A stretch of 64,000 nt of DNA from assembly GCA_027924585.1 (NCBI GenBank), contig BSBM01000370.1, positions 23,927,501 through 23,991,500 of the forward strand. The letters are read 5' to 3'. This DNA is from Larix kaempferi (Eukaryota > Streptophyta > Pinopsida > Pinales > Pinaceae). Position numbers and translations under genes: made by a program. Position 1 is the stretch's first letter. Each line of letters starts with the position of its first letter. The notes under the pieces were generated by a model. It did not search any database. It was not told where the DNA came from and saw only the letters and a list, made by a program, of their open reading frames with translations. Below are positions 46,855 through 57,840 of this stretch, piece by piece.

Positions 46855-47118
46855 AACACTCTTATCAAAATGATATACATTGACTATTTTCGAGATTAGC
46901 TCAAAGTCTCTCATAAACAAGTCCAAATAGAACAGTGATGCATTTCTCTATTGCATGCAATAGTATAAAACCCCAACCCTTGTGAGGGAAATCATATTAT
47001 TATAACTTTAAGCATGATAGCAAGCAAATAACTAAGGCACGAATGTACCATGCAGTTGCCCAAAAAGTGCCCAAGGGTTCTTCGGTGGACTAGCTCTCAA
47101 ATAAACCGTGAATAAGAA
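46855..47118. repeat. Duplicated segment A
   Basis: Shares cttatcaaaatg(a/t)atacat, gagattagctcaaagtctct, gcatttctctattgca and ctttaagcatgatagcaagc with A' at 47,583-47,850. A TATA-like agtataaaacccc lies at about 46,970 in A and its counterpart at about 47,688 in A'. Confidence 0.85.
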
Positions 47119-47582
47119 AAACAGGTAAAATTAATTCTTAGACACCTAAGTACCAGAGATATAGATTCCCTCAACTCTTTCTTTCTACGAGTACTTGAGA
47201 GTACTTGAATAGTGCATGATGGAACTTCGATGGGTGTATCTGCTAGGTATTGAAAACTAGAACTAAAAGATGAGGCTTAACTATCCTAAGAACTTGATAA
47301 TCTAGTTCCTAGAGAAACCAAGACTAGCTTGCTGGTAATTGTTTGAGAAGAGCTGAAGTGTTTTCTACAGTTATGGTTGGGTAATTCATGATTTTCCAAA
47401 TAGTTTGTTGCAGAAGGGAAATTTGGAGATGAAGAGATAGATAAATATTGTTTTTGGTTTTATGTTTATACATTAAAAGTATATTTTAGTGAATCTAGGA
47501 ATTTTTCTTATTATAATTGTTTTTGGTAAAATTAGAATTCTATAGGCAACTCACTCATGATCATAGAGAGAAGACACAAAGG
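47119..47582. repeat. Duplicated segment B, copy 2
   Basis: Second copy of 42,185-43,135, lacking about 360 bp near its end and the internal 120 bp duplication. It lies exactly between A and A'. Confidence 0.85.
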
Positions 47583-47850
47583 CTCTTATCAAAATGAAAT
47601 ACATTGACTATTTCCGAGATTAGCTCAAAGTCTCTCATAAACAAGTCCAAATAGAATAGTGATGCATTTCTCTATTGCAGGCAAGAGTATAAAACCCCCA
47701 CCCCCCTATGAGGGAAACCATATTATTATAACTTTAAGCATGATAGCAAGCAAATAATTAAGGCACTAATGTACCATGCAGTGGCTCAAAAAGTGCGCAA
47801 GGGTTCTTCAGTGGATTAGCTCTCTTATAAATGGTGAATAACCATTTTAA
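47583..47850. repeat. Duplicated segment A'
   Basis: Direct copy of 46,855-47,118, about 725 bp downstream. The A-B-A' layout recalls a terminal-repeat element, but there is no PBS, PPT or TG/CA end, so a plain tandem duplication is at least as likely. Confidence 0.8.
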
Positions 47851-48318
47851 AAGAAGTGCGCAGGGTGTAAGGGTTCGAGTAACCTTATACCCAAAATCAT
47901 ATAAATAGAGGTTGCCAACCCTCGGATCAAATTACCCCAACAAGGTTCAAGTCCATTAACTAAAAAAATTATCTTGTATAGAAATAAAAACATACTGGTC
48001 CATTAACTAAAAAAATGATCGTCTGCAGAAATAAAAAACATATATTGCAATGGGGACTGTCGCTACCAAAAATCATGATAGCTATTAAAAATTACTAGGT
48101 ACCCATCAACCATTTGTTAAGATTCGAACAGAGGCAAACATTAGCACCTACCAAGGGTTTAGAAGAGAGAGCGTAAAGTGAAAAGTATGCTACGATGTAT
48201 CACATGAGGGTATTCATCCACCTGAACAGATAAATGACACTCTCGATTAACTGAATGAATAAAGTATGTCAGCAAAGCCTCCTGGACAGAGAAATGGCAA
48301 TGCCCTTCTTCATCTCGA

Positions 48319-48510
48319 TTAACTGAATGAATGAAGACGATACAAAATTATCCATAGAATCACTATTCTATCAGGATCCAAACAACTGGAAATACGCGGA
48401 GCTTCTTGAAGATCTTTAATACTGGAAACAATACTAACGATAACGGATATATAAAGGAAAAGGAGGTTTATTGGACAGAGAGAAGACGTTGCCTCGACAA
48501 GTACATTCAT
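48319..48510 (-). pseudogene. Unidentified short coding-like segment, copy 1
   Basis: Minus-strand frame of 63 codons: VSIVSSIKDLQEAPRISSCL, then DPDRIVILW. A diverged direct copy lies at 48,890-48,990 and reads IVFSIKDLDDGPLISSFMD, then RIVDNLV, in its own frame. Codon-level agreement across the two suggests a former coding segment that was duplicated. No family is recognised and no start or splice signals are certain. Confidence 0.3.
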
Positions 48511-48557
48511 TCGTCTAAAACTAGGAATACATTAAAACCAGAAATATATTAAAAAAC

Positions 48558-48822
48558 TGTAAGGGTATATTTGAATTTGTTAAAATTTATTTTAATTGTA
48601 ACAATTCATGGTTACAATTTTTAAAATTTTAACATAGCGAAAAGGGTTTCCAAATCTATCTACAATATTAAAATTTAAAGAATTATTATTAATCTAATTT
48701 AACAAGTCAATGAATCAAGATAATATATGTGTTACCGTAAAATGTTCAATTTTAACGGGATAATAAGAAACACGGATTATTTTACTGATCTAAACCTAAC
48801 CAGTAAACATACCCTTAAAGGA
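48558..48822. repeat. Candidate MITE between the duplicated segments
   Basis: taagggtatatttg at the left and aaacatacccttaaa at the right are inverted, about 260 bp apart, around AT-rich noncoding sequence. The target duplication is unclear (taa versus tta), so this is a weak candidate. Confidence 0.3.
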
Positions 48823-48889
48823 AACATGTGATCGTAACGATTTTTAAAAGCAAAACAGAAGCTGGCAACTAGTAATTGTAACCAGCGTG

Positions 48890-48990
48890 ACAAGATTATC
48901 CACTATTCTATGAGAATCCATAAAACTGGAAATAAGAGGGCCATCGTCAAGATCTTTAATACTGAAAACAATAACAATGATAGCGGACCG
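48890..48990 (-). pseudogene. Unidentified short coding-like segment, copy 2
   Basis: Diverged direct copy of 48,340-48,450, sharing ccactattcta, ggaaata, and aagatctttaatactg. The minus-strand frame keeps SIKDL...ISS...RIV. It may be an exon duplicate or a remnant of an unknown repeat. Confidence 0.3.
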
Positions 48991-49984
48991 GATATTGGAT
49001 AGTGCGCCGTCCATAACCTCTTCTATTATAGAATTAACGTAAGGTGATCATGTTCCAACCAGGGATTTGTGAACTCTACGAACTTTCTAAGAACTTTGGA
49101 AGTTATCTCATGGGTTCGTTCTCATTATGTTTTGTCTGTGACTTGTTTTCTTTTTGGTGTGGGAAAATGGGCCTAACTCAATATCACAAACACAAATTTA
49201 CGTTGAAAAGGGTTCAATTATTTTATTTTATACCTATTCTTTTCCAATTTATTGTATTTTTATTTTTATTTAAATAAATGTAGTGCATTAAAATGTAAAT
49301 AAAATGCAATTTAATTGGATCATTTACGGACTCTCCTTTATAGAAGATATTTTTTTCAAAAATAAATGTAGTACATTAAAGTGTAAATAAAATGCAATTT
49401 AATTTAATCATTTACAAATTATCCTTTATAGAAAACAAAAAGCTTGTTATGCAGATCAAGGATATCCAAATTAACAATTTATATGAACTAAATATAAATG
49501 TAGTGAGTCAAAGCAAAAACCACAATCAACAACATGCATCTATGTAAACACCAAAAGCTACAAAGCACAATCAAATCACAAATTTATGCTCACTCTATTC
49601 AACATGTGAAGACACTCTATTGCACATATAAAGATAGTTTATAATATTAAATGAGAAACCATATTAAGAATGTCAATGTCTATGTCTTCTTTATAGAAAA
49701 TAAATAAAAATAAAAATACAATTGATTTGATCTATGAGCTCTTAACCTAATTTGTCATCTAATACCACTGGTTCGTCTAATAGTTAGAATTGGTAGCTTA
49801 CACATGCATGTGTCATCTCTTGTAATTTTAAAGTTGATATATTTCAAAGGGATCACCTCTTGTTTTGGTATTTTTTATTAGATATAGGTTGGTCTTTTTT
49901 ATTATTGATGTATTCTTTGTTATGTGCATATTTATATGGTAATTTTAAGTAATTTTATTATGCGAAGTTCATTTTTTTTTTTTT

Positions 49985-50205
49985 TTTGTCGTAGTTCAGT
50001 TCCGTTGTATCATAGTTCAACTCTATGATAGTTCACTGTGATAGAGTTTACTCTGTGGCAATTCACTTTGTCATAGTTCACTCTATCTTAGTTCACTACC
50101 TTGCAGTTCACTCTTTCACATTTCACTTCGTCGCAGTTCACTCTCTCACAATTCAACTCTGTCACAATTGATTTCGGTAGCAGTTCATTTCTTGTCAGAG
50201 TTTAG
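49985..50205. repeat. 15 bp minisatellite (tcgcagttcactctg)
   Basis: About 13 diverged units of 15-16 bp with core agttcactct, preceded by a T17-18 run (49,971-49,988). The period is a multiple of three, but stops occur in all frames across the array as a whole, so no repeat protein is claimed. Confidence 0.8.
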
Positions 50206-51965
50206 CTCGACATAAATATTCTAGAAAATATTTTAAATTGATATGTTGAATGTAATTAATTGGAATAAATATTTCCCAAGAAATGAAATATTAGACATAA
50301 TTAGTTAAGAAGATTTAAAGATTATATATATTTATGTATGTCCAAGGTAATTATTGTTCAATAAATAAAATATAAACATATTCCATAGGCTAACCTTGTT
50401 GAATTTATGTTTATGTCAAAGTTACTTATATGTCAAAGTATTATGGTTTGGTGGTTTACCGGTTGAATTAGTTGATGCTAAGTATGAATATTGTTTATGT
50501 CTAAGTTTAGGTTTAACTTTGTCATTATTCTTTACATAAATGGTATTAATTTTTGAAAACCATAAGTTGAATCAAGCTAAATACCATCAATTGTATTGGT
50601 GAGGAATTGGATAGAATTTCTTACACTAAAAATATTAGTAATTATTATCATAAATAATTTAGGAGAACCATAGTGCGCAGTGCCTATATCATGGTTGTGT
50701 AGATAGTATTAATGCATATCTCATACTATGCATTGTTAAAATAAATTATGAGTTTTATGGATTAAGTTGAAGCTTTGCTAATTACTTGTATATTTTATGC
50801 ATTCAAATACAATAGCTATAGGATTACATATATGAAATATGCATGTAGCTAATAAGCATTAATATAATTTATTATTTAAAAAAAATCATATATAAATTCT
50901 AATATGACACTAGGTTTGTTACATCATGCTACTAAATTAAATACATAAAATACATAGAATAAAAAATAAGCATAATTTGACATGAATATTAAAAATATAT
51001 ATGCATAAAATAAACATATGTAAAGACCCACATACTAACACATGCCAAAGCCATAACTTCATATACATATTAGAAAAAGGTTAGAAATCAAATCTAGAAA
51101 CTAGTAAAAATTTTATTTCACAATAAGTATTTTGCTATACATGGTTCCTAGCTTTTGTTATATGTGGGAAGCTTGTTCAAAATTTAAACTTGTTTTTTTT
51201 TAAACTACATTATGGCATCTCTCTATTTATAATTTTGAGCTGATTTTATAATTTTGAGTTGATTTTGGTGAATATTTTTAATCCTACTGAAATTAGAGTA
51301 TGCATTCAATTGATATAAAAGTAAAACAATTGACAAAATTTTATGTACTATAGTTGAATTTTTTTATACAAATAATAACTATGGATGTTTTGAAATTAAG
51401 CATATCTAAAACATGATAAATGTTATTTTCATTTATCTACTTATAATAAGGATAATAATCTCATATACGTTTAAATAATTTTAATTTTAATTTACAAATC
51501 ATTAAAATTAAAAATTAAAAATTAATTCTTGTCATGATAGACTTATTGAATTCAACGTGTTTAACTAGAAAATAATGCCACGTAGCTTGATCGCTTCTTT
51601 TTAATATTAAAGATGATAGAATAAAATGCTAAAAATAAAATTAATATGCACTCCCTCATTCAACTAACTCTCATAGATCGAAACACAATTCCATAATTGT
51701 GTATAAATGGGTCATGGTTCTCCAATCATTTTACATTGTTAATGTGGATTTGAATAGCCATCCATGATCCTCATAATAATAATGCACAAGCATTATTTTC
51801 AATTGCCATATGTTAACATGCATTATGACACACTTATTTCGTAGATTAACAATGTTGCCTCCTTTCATAGTTATGTTTCACTCGTAAAACAAAAGTTTTC
51901 AAGATAAAACATAAAAATGTAGCGTTACATCTAATAAAATGTAAAAAGTGATTGAGCGTTAAAAA
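50206..51965. other. AT-rich spacer, no recognisable gene
   Basis: Nothing seen beyond simple AT-rich runs (attaaaattaaaaattaaaa near 51,502). Confidence 0.55.
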
Positions 51966-52010
51966 AGTAAGTAAAGTAAAGTAAAGTAAAAAGAAGTAAA
52001 GTAAAGTAAG
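51966..52010. repeat. (GTAAA)n microsatellite
   Basis: About eight units, one interrupted by aagaa. Confidence 0.9.
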
Positions 52011-52024
52011 TATGGTGGAGATGT

Positions 52025-52195
52025 TGTAACGTTTGTGATTTAATGTAACAAAATAATTAAAAAAATTCATGTTCGCTCATAAAAAAAATTATCGAAAGTA
52101 TTTAAAAAAAATCCATGTTGGTTCATAAAATAAAATATTATGAAAAGTAATTAAAAAATAAATGTTCATTTATAAAATAAAAACTTAAAACTTAA
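52025..52195. repeat. ~55 bp tandem repeat next to hairpin
   Basis: Three diverged copies of a unit with aattaaaaaaattcatgttc and gctcataaaa, leading straight into the HP hairpin at 52,196. Confidence 0.55.
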
Positions 52196-52320
52196 ACCTG
52201 GATTTATCAATCAAGAGAGATCAAATTTCTTGAGTTTAAATTTAAAAAAGAAATACACCTCAAGAAATTGGATCCCTCTCGGTGCTTAATAGATATGGGT
52301 TTAAGATGGATCTATGCTGG
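52196..52320. repeat. Hairpin repeat (HP family), copy 3
   Basis: Left arm cctggatttatcaatcaaga...gagatcaaatttcttgag, right arm ctcaagaaattggatccctc...atggatctatgctgg. Followed at 52,336 by gctctacaatctagtatggg, which resembles 11,725. The repeat is thus a composite of hairpin plus tail. Confidence 0.65.
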
Positions 52321-52384
52321 TTGTACCAAGTGAAACGAGGTGCTCTACAATCTAGTATGGGGGAGATCTTCTAAGGTGTGATGT

Positions 52385-52548
52385 AGCGTTATGTAGCGTT
52401 ACATCTAATAAAACGTAAAAAGTATTTAAAAAAAAATCTATAACCATCTAATAAAACGTAAAAAGTATTTTAAAAAAATCCACGTAAACCCACTGGATCC
52501 TTCTGGATGCTTGATAAATGCGGGTTTAAAATGAATCTATACTAGTTA
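52385..52548. repeat. Tandem units and a lone HP right arm (copy 4)
   Basis: catctaataaaacgtaaaaa occurs twice (about 52,402 and 52,446). Then cactggatccttctggatgc, with ttaaaatgaatctatactag after it, is the right arm of the HP family without its left arm. Confidence 0.55.
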
Positions 52549-52689
52549 ACTACAAGCTCAATAATATTGTAAAGAAAATCTCTCTTTATGTGACTACTTC
52601 CTTTTCCTAATAACAAGATCTTTCATTTTTCTTCTTCCCTATGTTCTTTCATTTTTCTTCTTCCTTATGTTGTCTCATTATATATAACC

Positions 52690-52808
52690 AACCCCAAATA
52701 ATTGAAAGCGAAACCATGTTGGGTGATTGTATATAAGCCAAATGAATGAAGCAAAGTGAAAAAAACCCAAATAATTGAGAGGGAAACAATGTTTGGTGAT
52801 ATATTATT
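52690..52808. repeat. Short duplication (~78 bp apart)
   Basis: cccaaataattgaaagcgaa and cccaaataattgagagggaa, each continuing accatgttgggtgatt-like. Confidence 0.7.
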
Positions 52809-53779
52809 TGCCAAAATCACATAGGCTCCCCCCTGTATTACGTCACCGAAATTTGAGTAGACGGGCGACCCTCTTCTCTCCATGTGCCAAGCCTAAAGGA
52901 GAGTAGTACTAGTGATATATTCAACACATCCGACCAAATGCTTTGACAGTTCCAAGCATCCACCGAAACTTAAGGACGCATTCACATCAGCTGTCACATG
53001 AGTACAGCAAAGGTAATAGGTCTTCATCATACTCCTCTGCTAATTTATTTTTTGCTTTTTTTGGTATGAAATGCACATAAACAATAACAATAATAATAAA
53101 AATTGGATTCCAATAACATCCTTAAATAAATAACACTATTAAAACCTAAACATGACCGAATATTAAAAAGACTTTAACTTCTTCATAGTGTGTATACATA
53201 GAACTTTTTAAGTCATAAACATGACCATATTTTAGACGAATCTAACTACTTCTAAATGTATATACCTGGGGCTTGTTTTAGTCATAGATATAGTTTATAT
53301 CTATTGATACTTAAAATTATGAGCATAGATTACTTAAATCACACAATTGGAAAGTGTTTTAAAAATATATGGTTGAAAACCATATATAGCCTGACTGTAA
53401 TTTTAATTTTAATATAATGGAGACTTATCTGCGTTGCATTGTATGTGTGTTACTCATCCAATAGTAAAATGATGTACTACATACAGTGCTCTTCTCATAT
53501 TGATTTTTAAGTCATTATGCTTAGATTATACACGAAAGCATATATATTGTTTTGATGTTAAAAGAGCTTCCAAATGGATATAGAAACTTATGATGCTTTC
53601 TTGAAATAAGAAAGTTTGACCTAAAAGTGTTCTGATAGCTTTCACCTTTAGATCCTCTCGAAGATAATTAACATATTAAATTGTTAAAATTTCATGGTAG
53701 GGGTATCTTATTTCTCATCTAAAGGACCTGATTTAGGAAGCACTACACTTACAATATAGCCTTAGCTTTGAAAAGAGGA

Positions 53780-54010
53780 TGCCGATATAGAACATAAATA
53801 ATAATATAGTGAAAATATAAGGATATTTAAAGTTTTCACATAAGATGAAGCAAGCCAATCAAATGTCCAGTGGGAAGAGATTGTTGAGACGGAAGTCCAT
53901 TAATAGAGCTAATAGGTAATGAAGAAAGTTGAGTTACATGCTCTTTAATTTATATGGACACTTATAAGTTAAGTTAACTTATTATTAAAGGAATTCTGAG
54001 ATTTGTTTAA
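53780..54010. repeat. Dispersed repeat R, partial copy 3
   Basis: Shares tatagtgaaaatat, ttcacataagatgaagc, ccattaatagagctaatagg and taatgaagaaagt with 34,490-34,700, same orientation. Noncoding. Confidence 0.6.
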
Positions 54011-54217
54011 TGTTTTTATTAAAGAAAATATTAAACAAACAATGCTAGAAATGTTTTGGGTACATCCCTCTCTTTCTTAAGTTTGTTTATGGCTAAGACC
54101 ATAGTTCATATAAAATAAACATTTCTTAACAATGCACATTTAAAAACATCATTTTTGCGAGTAATGCTATCTTGGTTGTTAATATAGGAACGTCCATGCA
54201 CCATTGATTGCATTTAA

Positions 54218-54331
54218 CCATGCATGTATCAATGTGAAGGTTTTACAATGAAACTTGACATGTTTCTCAAGCATGCATGTATCATTGTGATGGTTTTACA
54301 ATGAAATTTGACATGTTGCTCAAGTTAGTTA
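54218..54331. repeat. Tandem duplication, ~57 bp unit
   Basis: gcatgtatca(a/t)tgtgaagg, then ttttacaatgaaacttgaca, occurs twice with a few changes. Confidence 0.8.
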
Positions 54332-55490
54332 GATCAGAGACCACTTTTGTAGATTTTAACTTTGTCAACATCATGTGAAGATGAACCTAGACTTTATTAG
54401 GAAAAAGAACCTACTCATTCAAGAAAATAAGTTCTAATATAAATTGCAAATGAATCAAGGTATGCTCACCGATTTGATGAAAGAGAATCCTTCCTTCAAA
54501 GTGGCCTTTTATTTGTAAAAAAAGTTAGTTATTATAATTAGTAGACAATATTCACACATGGTAGTTAATTTAAATTACTAATAATGTATTGCAACATACA
54601 AAGAATCCATGGCAAATTTTTTCGAAGAACCAATGATAAAAACATTTTGTTGCATCTTCAAAAATACTATGAAAGAATAAACTACATTATGCACAGAACG
54701 TGCTTCTTTAGAATTGGAATCAATATAGTATATTGATTACAGTGAAATGTACTTTTACTCTTCATAATTATTGTTTTCTACTTTCCAAAGAGAAATTACT
54801 TAACGAACTTGAAGTGTTCTAAACATGATTGACCATGGGAAGAGAGGTATATATTTGAGAAAGTTTCCTATATATATGATAGATATAAAAATATCAATAT
54901 CTTAAACATTCATTGTGTGAAGCTGTATGAAACTATGATGAAAACACTCTAATATAATGGATTCATTACTCTCCAAATACACCAAAGTTATCAATCAAAC
55001 ATAGATATACCCACCTCAAATAAAACATAGTTTCACCTTCATATAGATGGGAAAAGTAATTCAAGTTGAGAAGAAGAGAATACAACATTCACTTGTAGGG
55101 CTACTTTTAACTAAATGGAGATTATCTCACGATTGTGAGCCCTATATTTCCTTGTTGTACTCTCCACCATATGTATATTGCTATTTAAAAACAATCCTAC
55201 CATGAAAAAAACTCATTGTGGTGATGAGAAAATGACATTGATAATGCCATTTTTCTATTAATAAAGGTACATTTTTAGGAAAACAATTAAAATAAAGGTT
55301 TATTTTGGAAAATCTCTTATCAAACAAAATTTCCTTTTGTGTTTAGAGTGAAGGTTGATAATCAAAAGTTTTATTAAATATTTTTCATTGGTATGCTTTA
55401 ATTTTTTAAATTCACCATTATATTTAAATATTTAACACACCAATGCATCCCATACTCATTCTCTCTTCACTATATCTATCTCGACAATTA

Positions 55491-55772
55491 ATGTGCTGGT
55501 GAATTACAATGCACACTGCAATGGAGTTAGGTATTTTTCTATACAATATTGTGTTTTACATAAAAATAAAATAAATTAAAAAATTAAAAGTTGGTAATGT
55601 AATGTATTATATATTGCAATGGTGTGTTAGTCATAAATGTGCTGGTGAATTACAATGCACACTGCAATGGAGTTAGGTATTTTTCTATACAATATTGTCT
55701 TTTACATAATAATAAAAAAAAAAGAAATTGGTAATGTAATGTATTATATATTGCAATGGTGTGTTAGTCATA
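55491..55772. repeat. Recent 146 bp tandem duplication
   Basis: atgtgctggtgaattacaat starts at 55,491 and again at 55,637. The copies share at least four long identical blocks and differ mainly in the length of the internal A-rich run (ataaaaataaaataaatt versus ataataataaaaaaaaaa). Confidence 0.9.
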
Positions 55773-56459
55773 AAATATAGGGTTTTATTTCAAAATTAAA
55801 AAACCCAACAATGTGTTTTTAATTGTCATGAGAGACCCTAGTCCATCTACATAAATGTTGCACTTATAACAGACCATGAGCACTAATAAACAAAAAAAAA
55901 AATTATGTGTTTTCTCTTAATCTTTATAATATATAGAAGCATCATTCATGGTGCTTCTCGATCTTATAAATGCATCATTGAGATCCAATATGTAAACATA
56001 ACTTGGATCTATCGGTGGCTCACAAACGTAGAAACATGCCATTATTGGGTTCATTGTATATACCACTTTTATCGTTAATTCTATGCAAAATAAAATTCTT
56101 GACTTAACATTGTGGTTTTGATGATATGGGTGCACCTTTTGTGATACTATGGATCATATGAAGTGCACTAGTTAGTGTCAATTCTTACGTACAAGTGGTT
56201 TACCAATAACAACAATAACAATAACAACCATCACTATGTGTACATTATTGGTGTAATAAGTATTCATAAGGAGCATCTATTGATGTTTACTGCATTGTTA
56301 GGCTACACTGCATACATTGCATTATTGTTCTTATGGTGCATCAAACTATTTTACATAATTATTTAAACAAAATGGTAATGTGTGTGTGGCTAATGAAATA
56401 TGTATATGAATCAAAGAGAATGATAACAATGATAAAAGCAATACGACGTCAACTGATCA

Positions 56460-56820
56460 AATATTGTATGTGAGTGGGAGGCTCGAGAGAAGAATAGGGA
56501 TATGTACCCTCACCTTATTAAGACATATACACATGTCCTTTTTAGGAATCTTGAGGTGGTCAATTTCTATGAGGTGACTGCATCCCTTAAGGGGAATAAA
56601 CGCTTGTTGATGTAGTTGATTCATCACTAAGATCATGGTAGGTAGGAATTCAAGGTTGATCATGAGTTGTGGTATTGGCCCAAAGAGGAGGATATTTATT
56701 TTATTACTGAGTTGTCTAAGAGAGAAGAGGATTATTGATAGCCTACAATTTATTCCTAGCGTTGCACGAGAGGGTCAGGTTGCATGTTCATATATATGTC
56801 AGTTAGGACATCACTGACAC
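56460..56820 (+). pseudogene. Decayed conserved plant protein of unknown function
   Basis: One frame reads CEWEAREKNRDMYPHLIKTY, FRNLEVVNFYEVTASLKGNK, then (after stops) WPKEEDIYFITELSKREEDY. A frame change follows and it continues FIPSVAREGQVACSYICQLG. The pattern W-x-KEDIYFITxLSxRxED, then AREGQxAxSxxxQLG, looks like a conserved domain found in uncharacterised plant, often repeat-associated, proteins. I cannot name it with confidence. Three or four stops and one frameshift show decay. A Pro-rich stretch at 57,700-57,840 (VEDDDPPSPP) could be its distant C-terminal region. Confidence 0.4.
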
Positions 56821-57840
56821 TAGCAACCTCCATCTTGATGGTGGCCAATTAATGGATTTACATGTGTCAAATGATTATCTTGTTTTCCATTCTTTTAACA
56901 CATTTTTGTTTTACTTTGAATCATTATGGTTCTATTTTCAATTGGAGGATTGTATTCCCATTTCCTTGAAATTTGTTTACCATATATTTTAATAGGTTTT
57001 AATCCGCTAAACCAACATTCAACTACATCCCTCCTAGGTTAATGATTAATGTATGTATGCACATTTGGGGGTAAATGTTTCTCAAGTGGTCCATTTGAAG
57101 TGGTTGTATATGCCACTGATTTAAAATGTATTTGACATTCTAATTAATGAGGATTATAAAACCCTCCATCTTATACAATAATCACATGCATGGATGGACT
57201 AATGAGGATGTGAGAACATCGTATTTAGTGAAGATGAGATAGAATAGGGTAAAGGTAATATTATTGTAATTTTTTTATTAATCTAGTTACATATATTTTT
57301 TCTCATTTATTTAAAACAAAATTTATTAAAACATTTTATTCAAATTGTCTATTATTTTTGTCCATTATTTTACAATTGTTTTCACGTATGTTGGGGGTTC
57401 CTCCCCAATCAAATGAGGAAATAATTGAGACTTATTAGTCTCCTTACATATTGATACCATCCACTCGACGTAATCTAGATCATACATTCTATCCAGAGAC
57501 AATAGATTATATATGTGTAATAACTGGTTGACATAGGGTGGTCCCTATATGAGCCAGGGAGATCATGTGAGACCTTGAGCTTGCATTGATATGGAAGACC
57601 CATACACACAATATGAGATTAATAATGCATCATGTTTTTATTTCACTTAACCTAATCGAAATGTTAATGGATTTCCAATCGTCTTATTCTCAAGATGCAT
57701 CTGTTGAGGATGATGATCCTCCATCTCCTCCATGAATAGACCAACCACCATCTCATACATGAGCATACCAACCAACATATCCTTCTCTAATATAGGATGA
57801 AACACCATATCTTCCTCAAGTACCGAATTAATCACCACTT

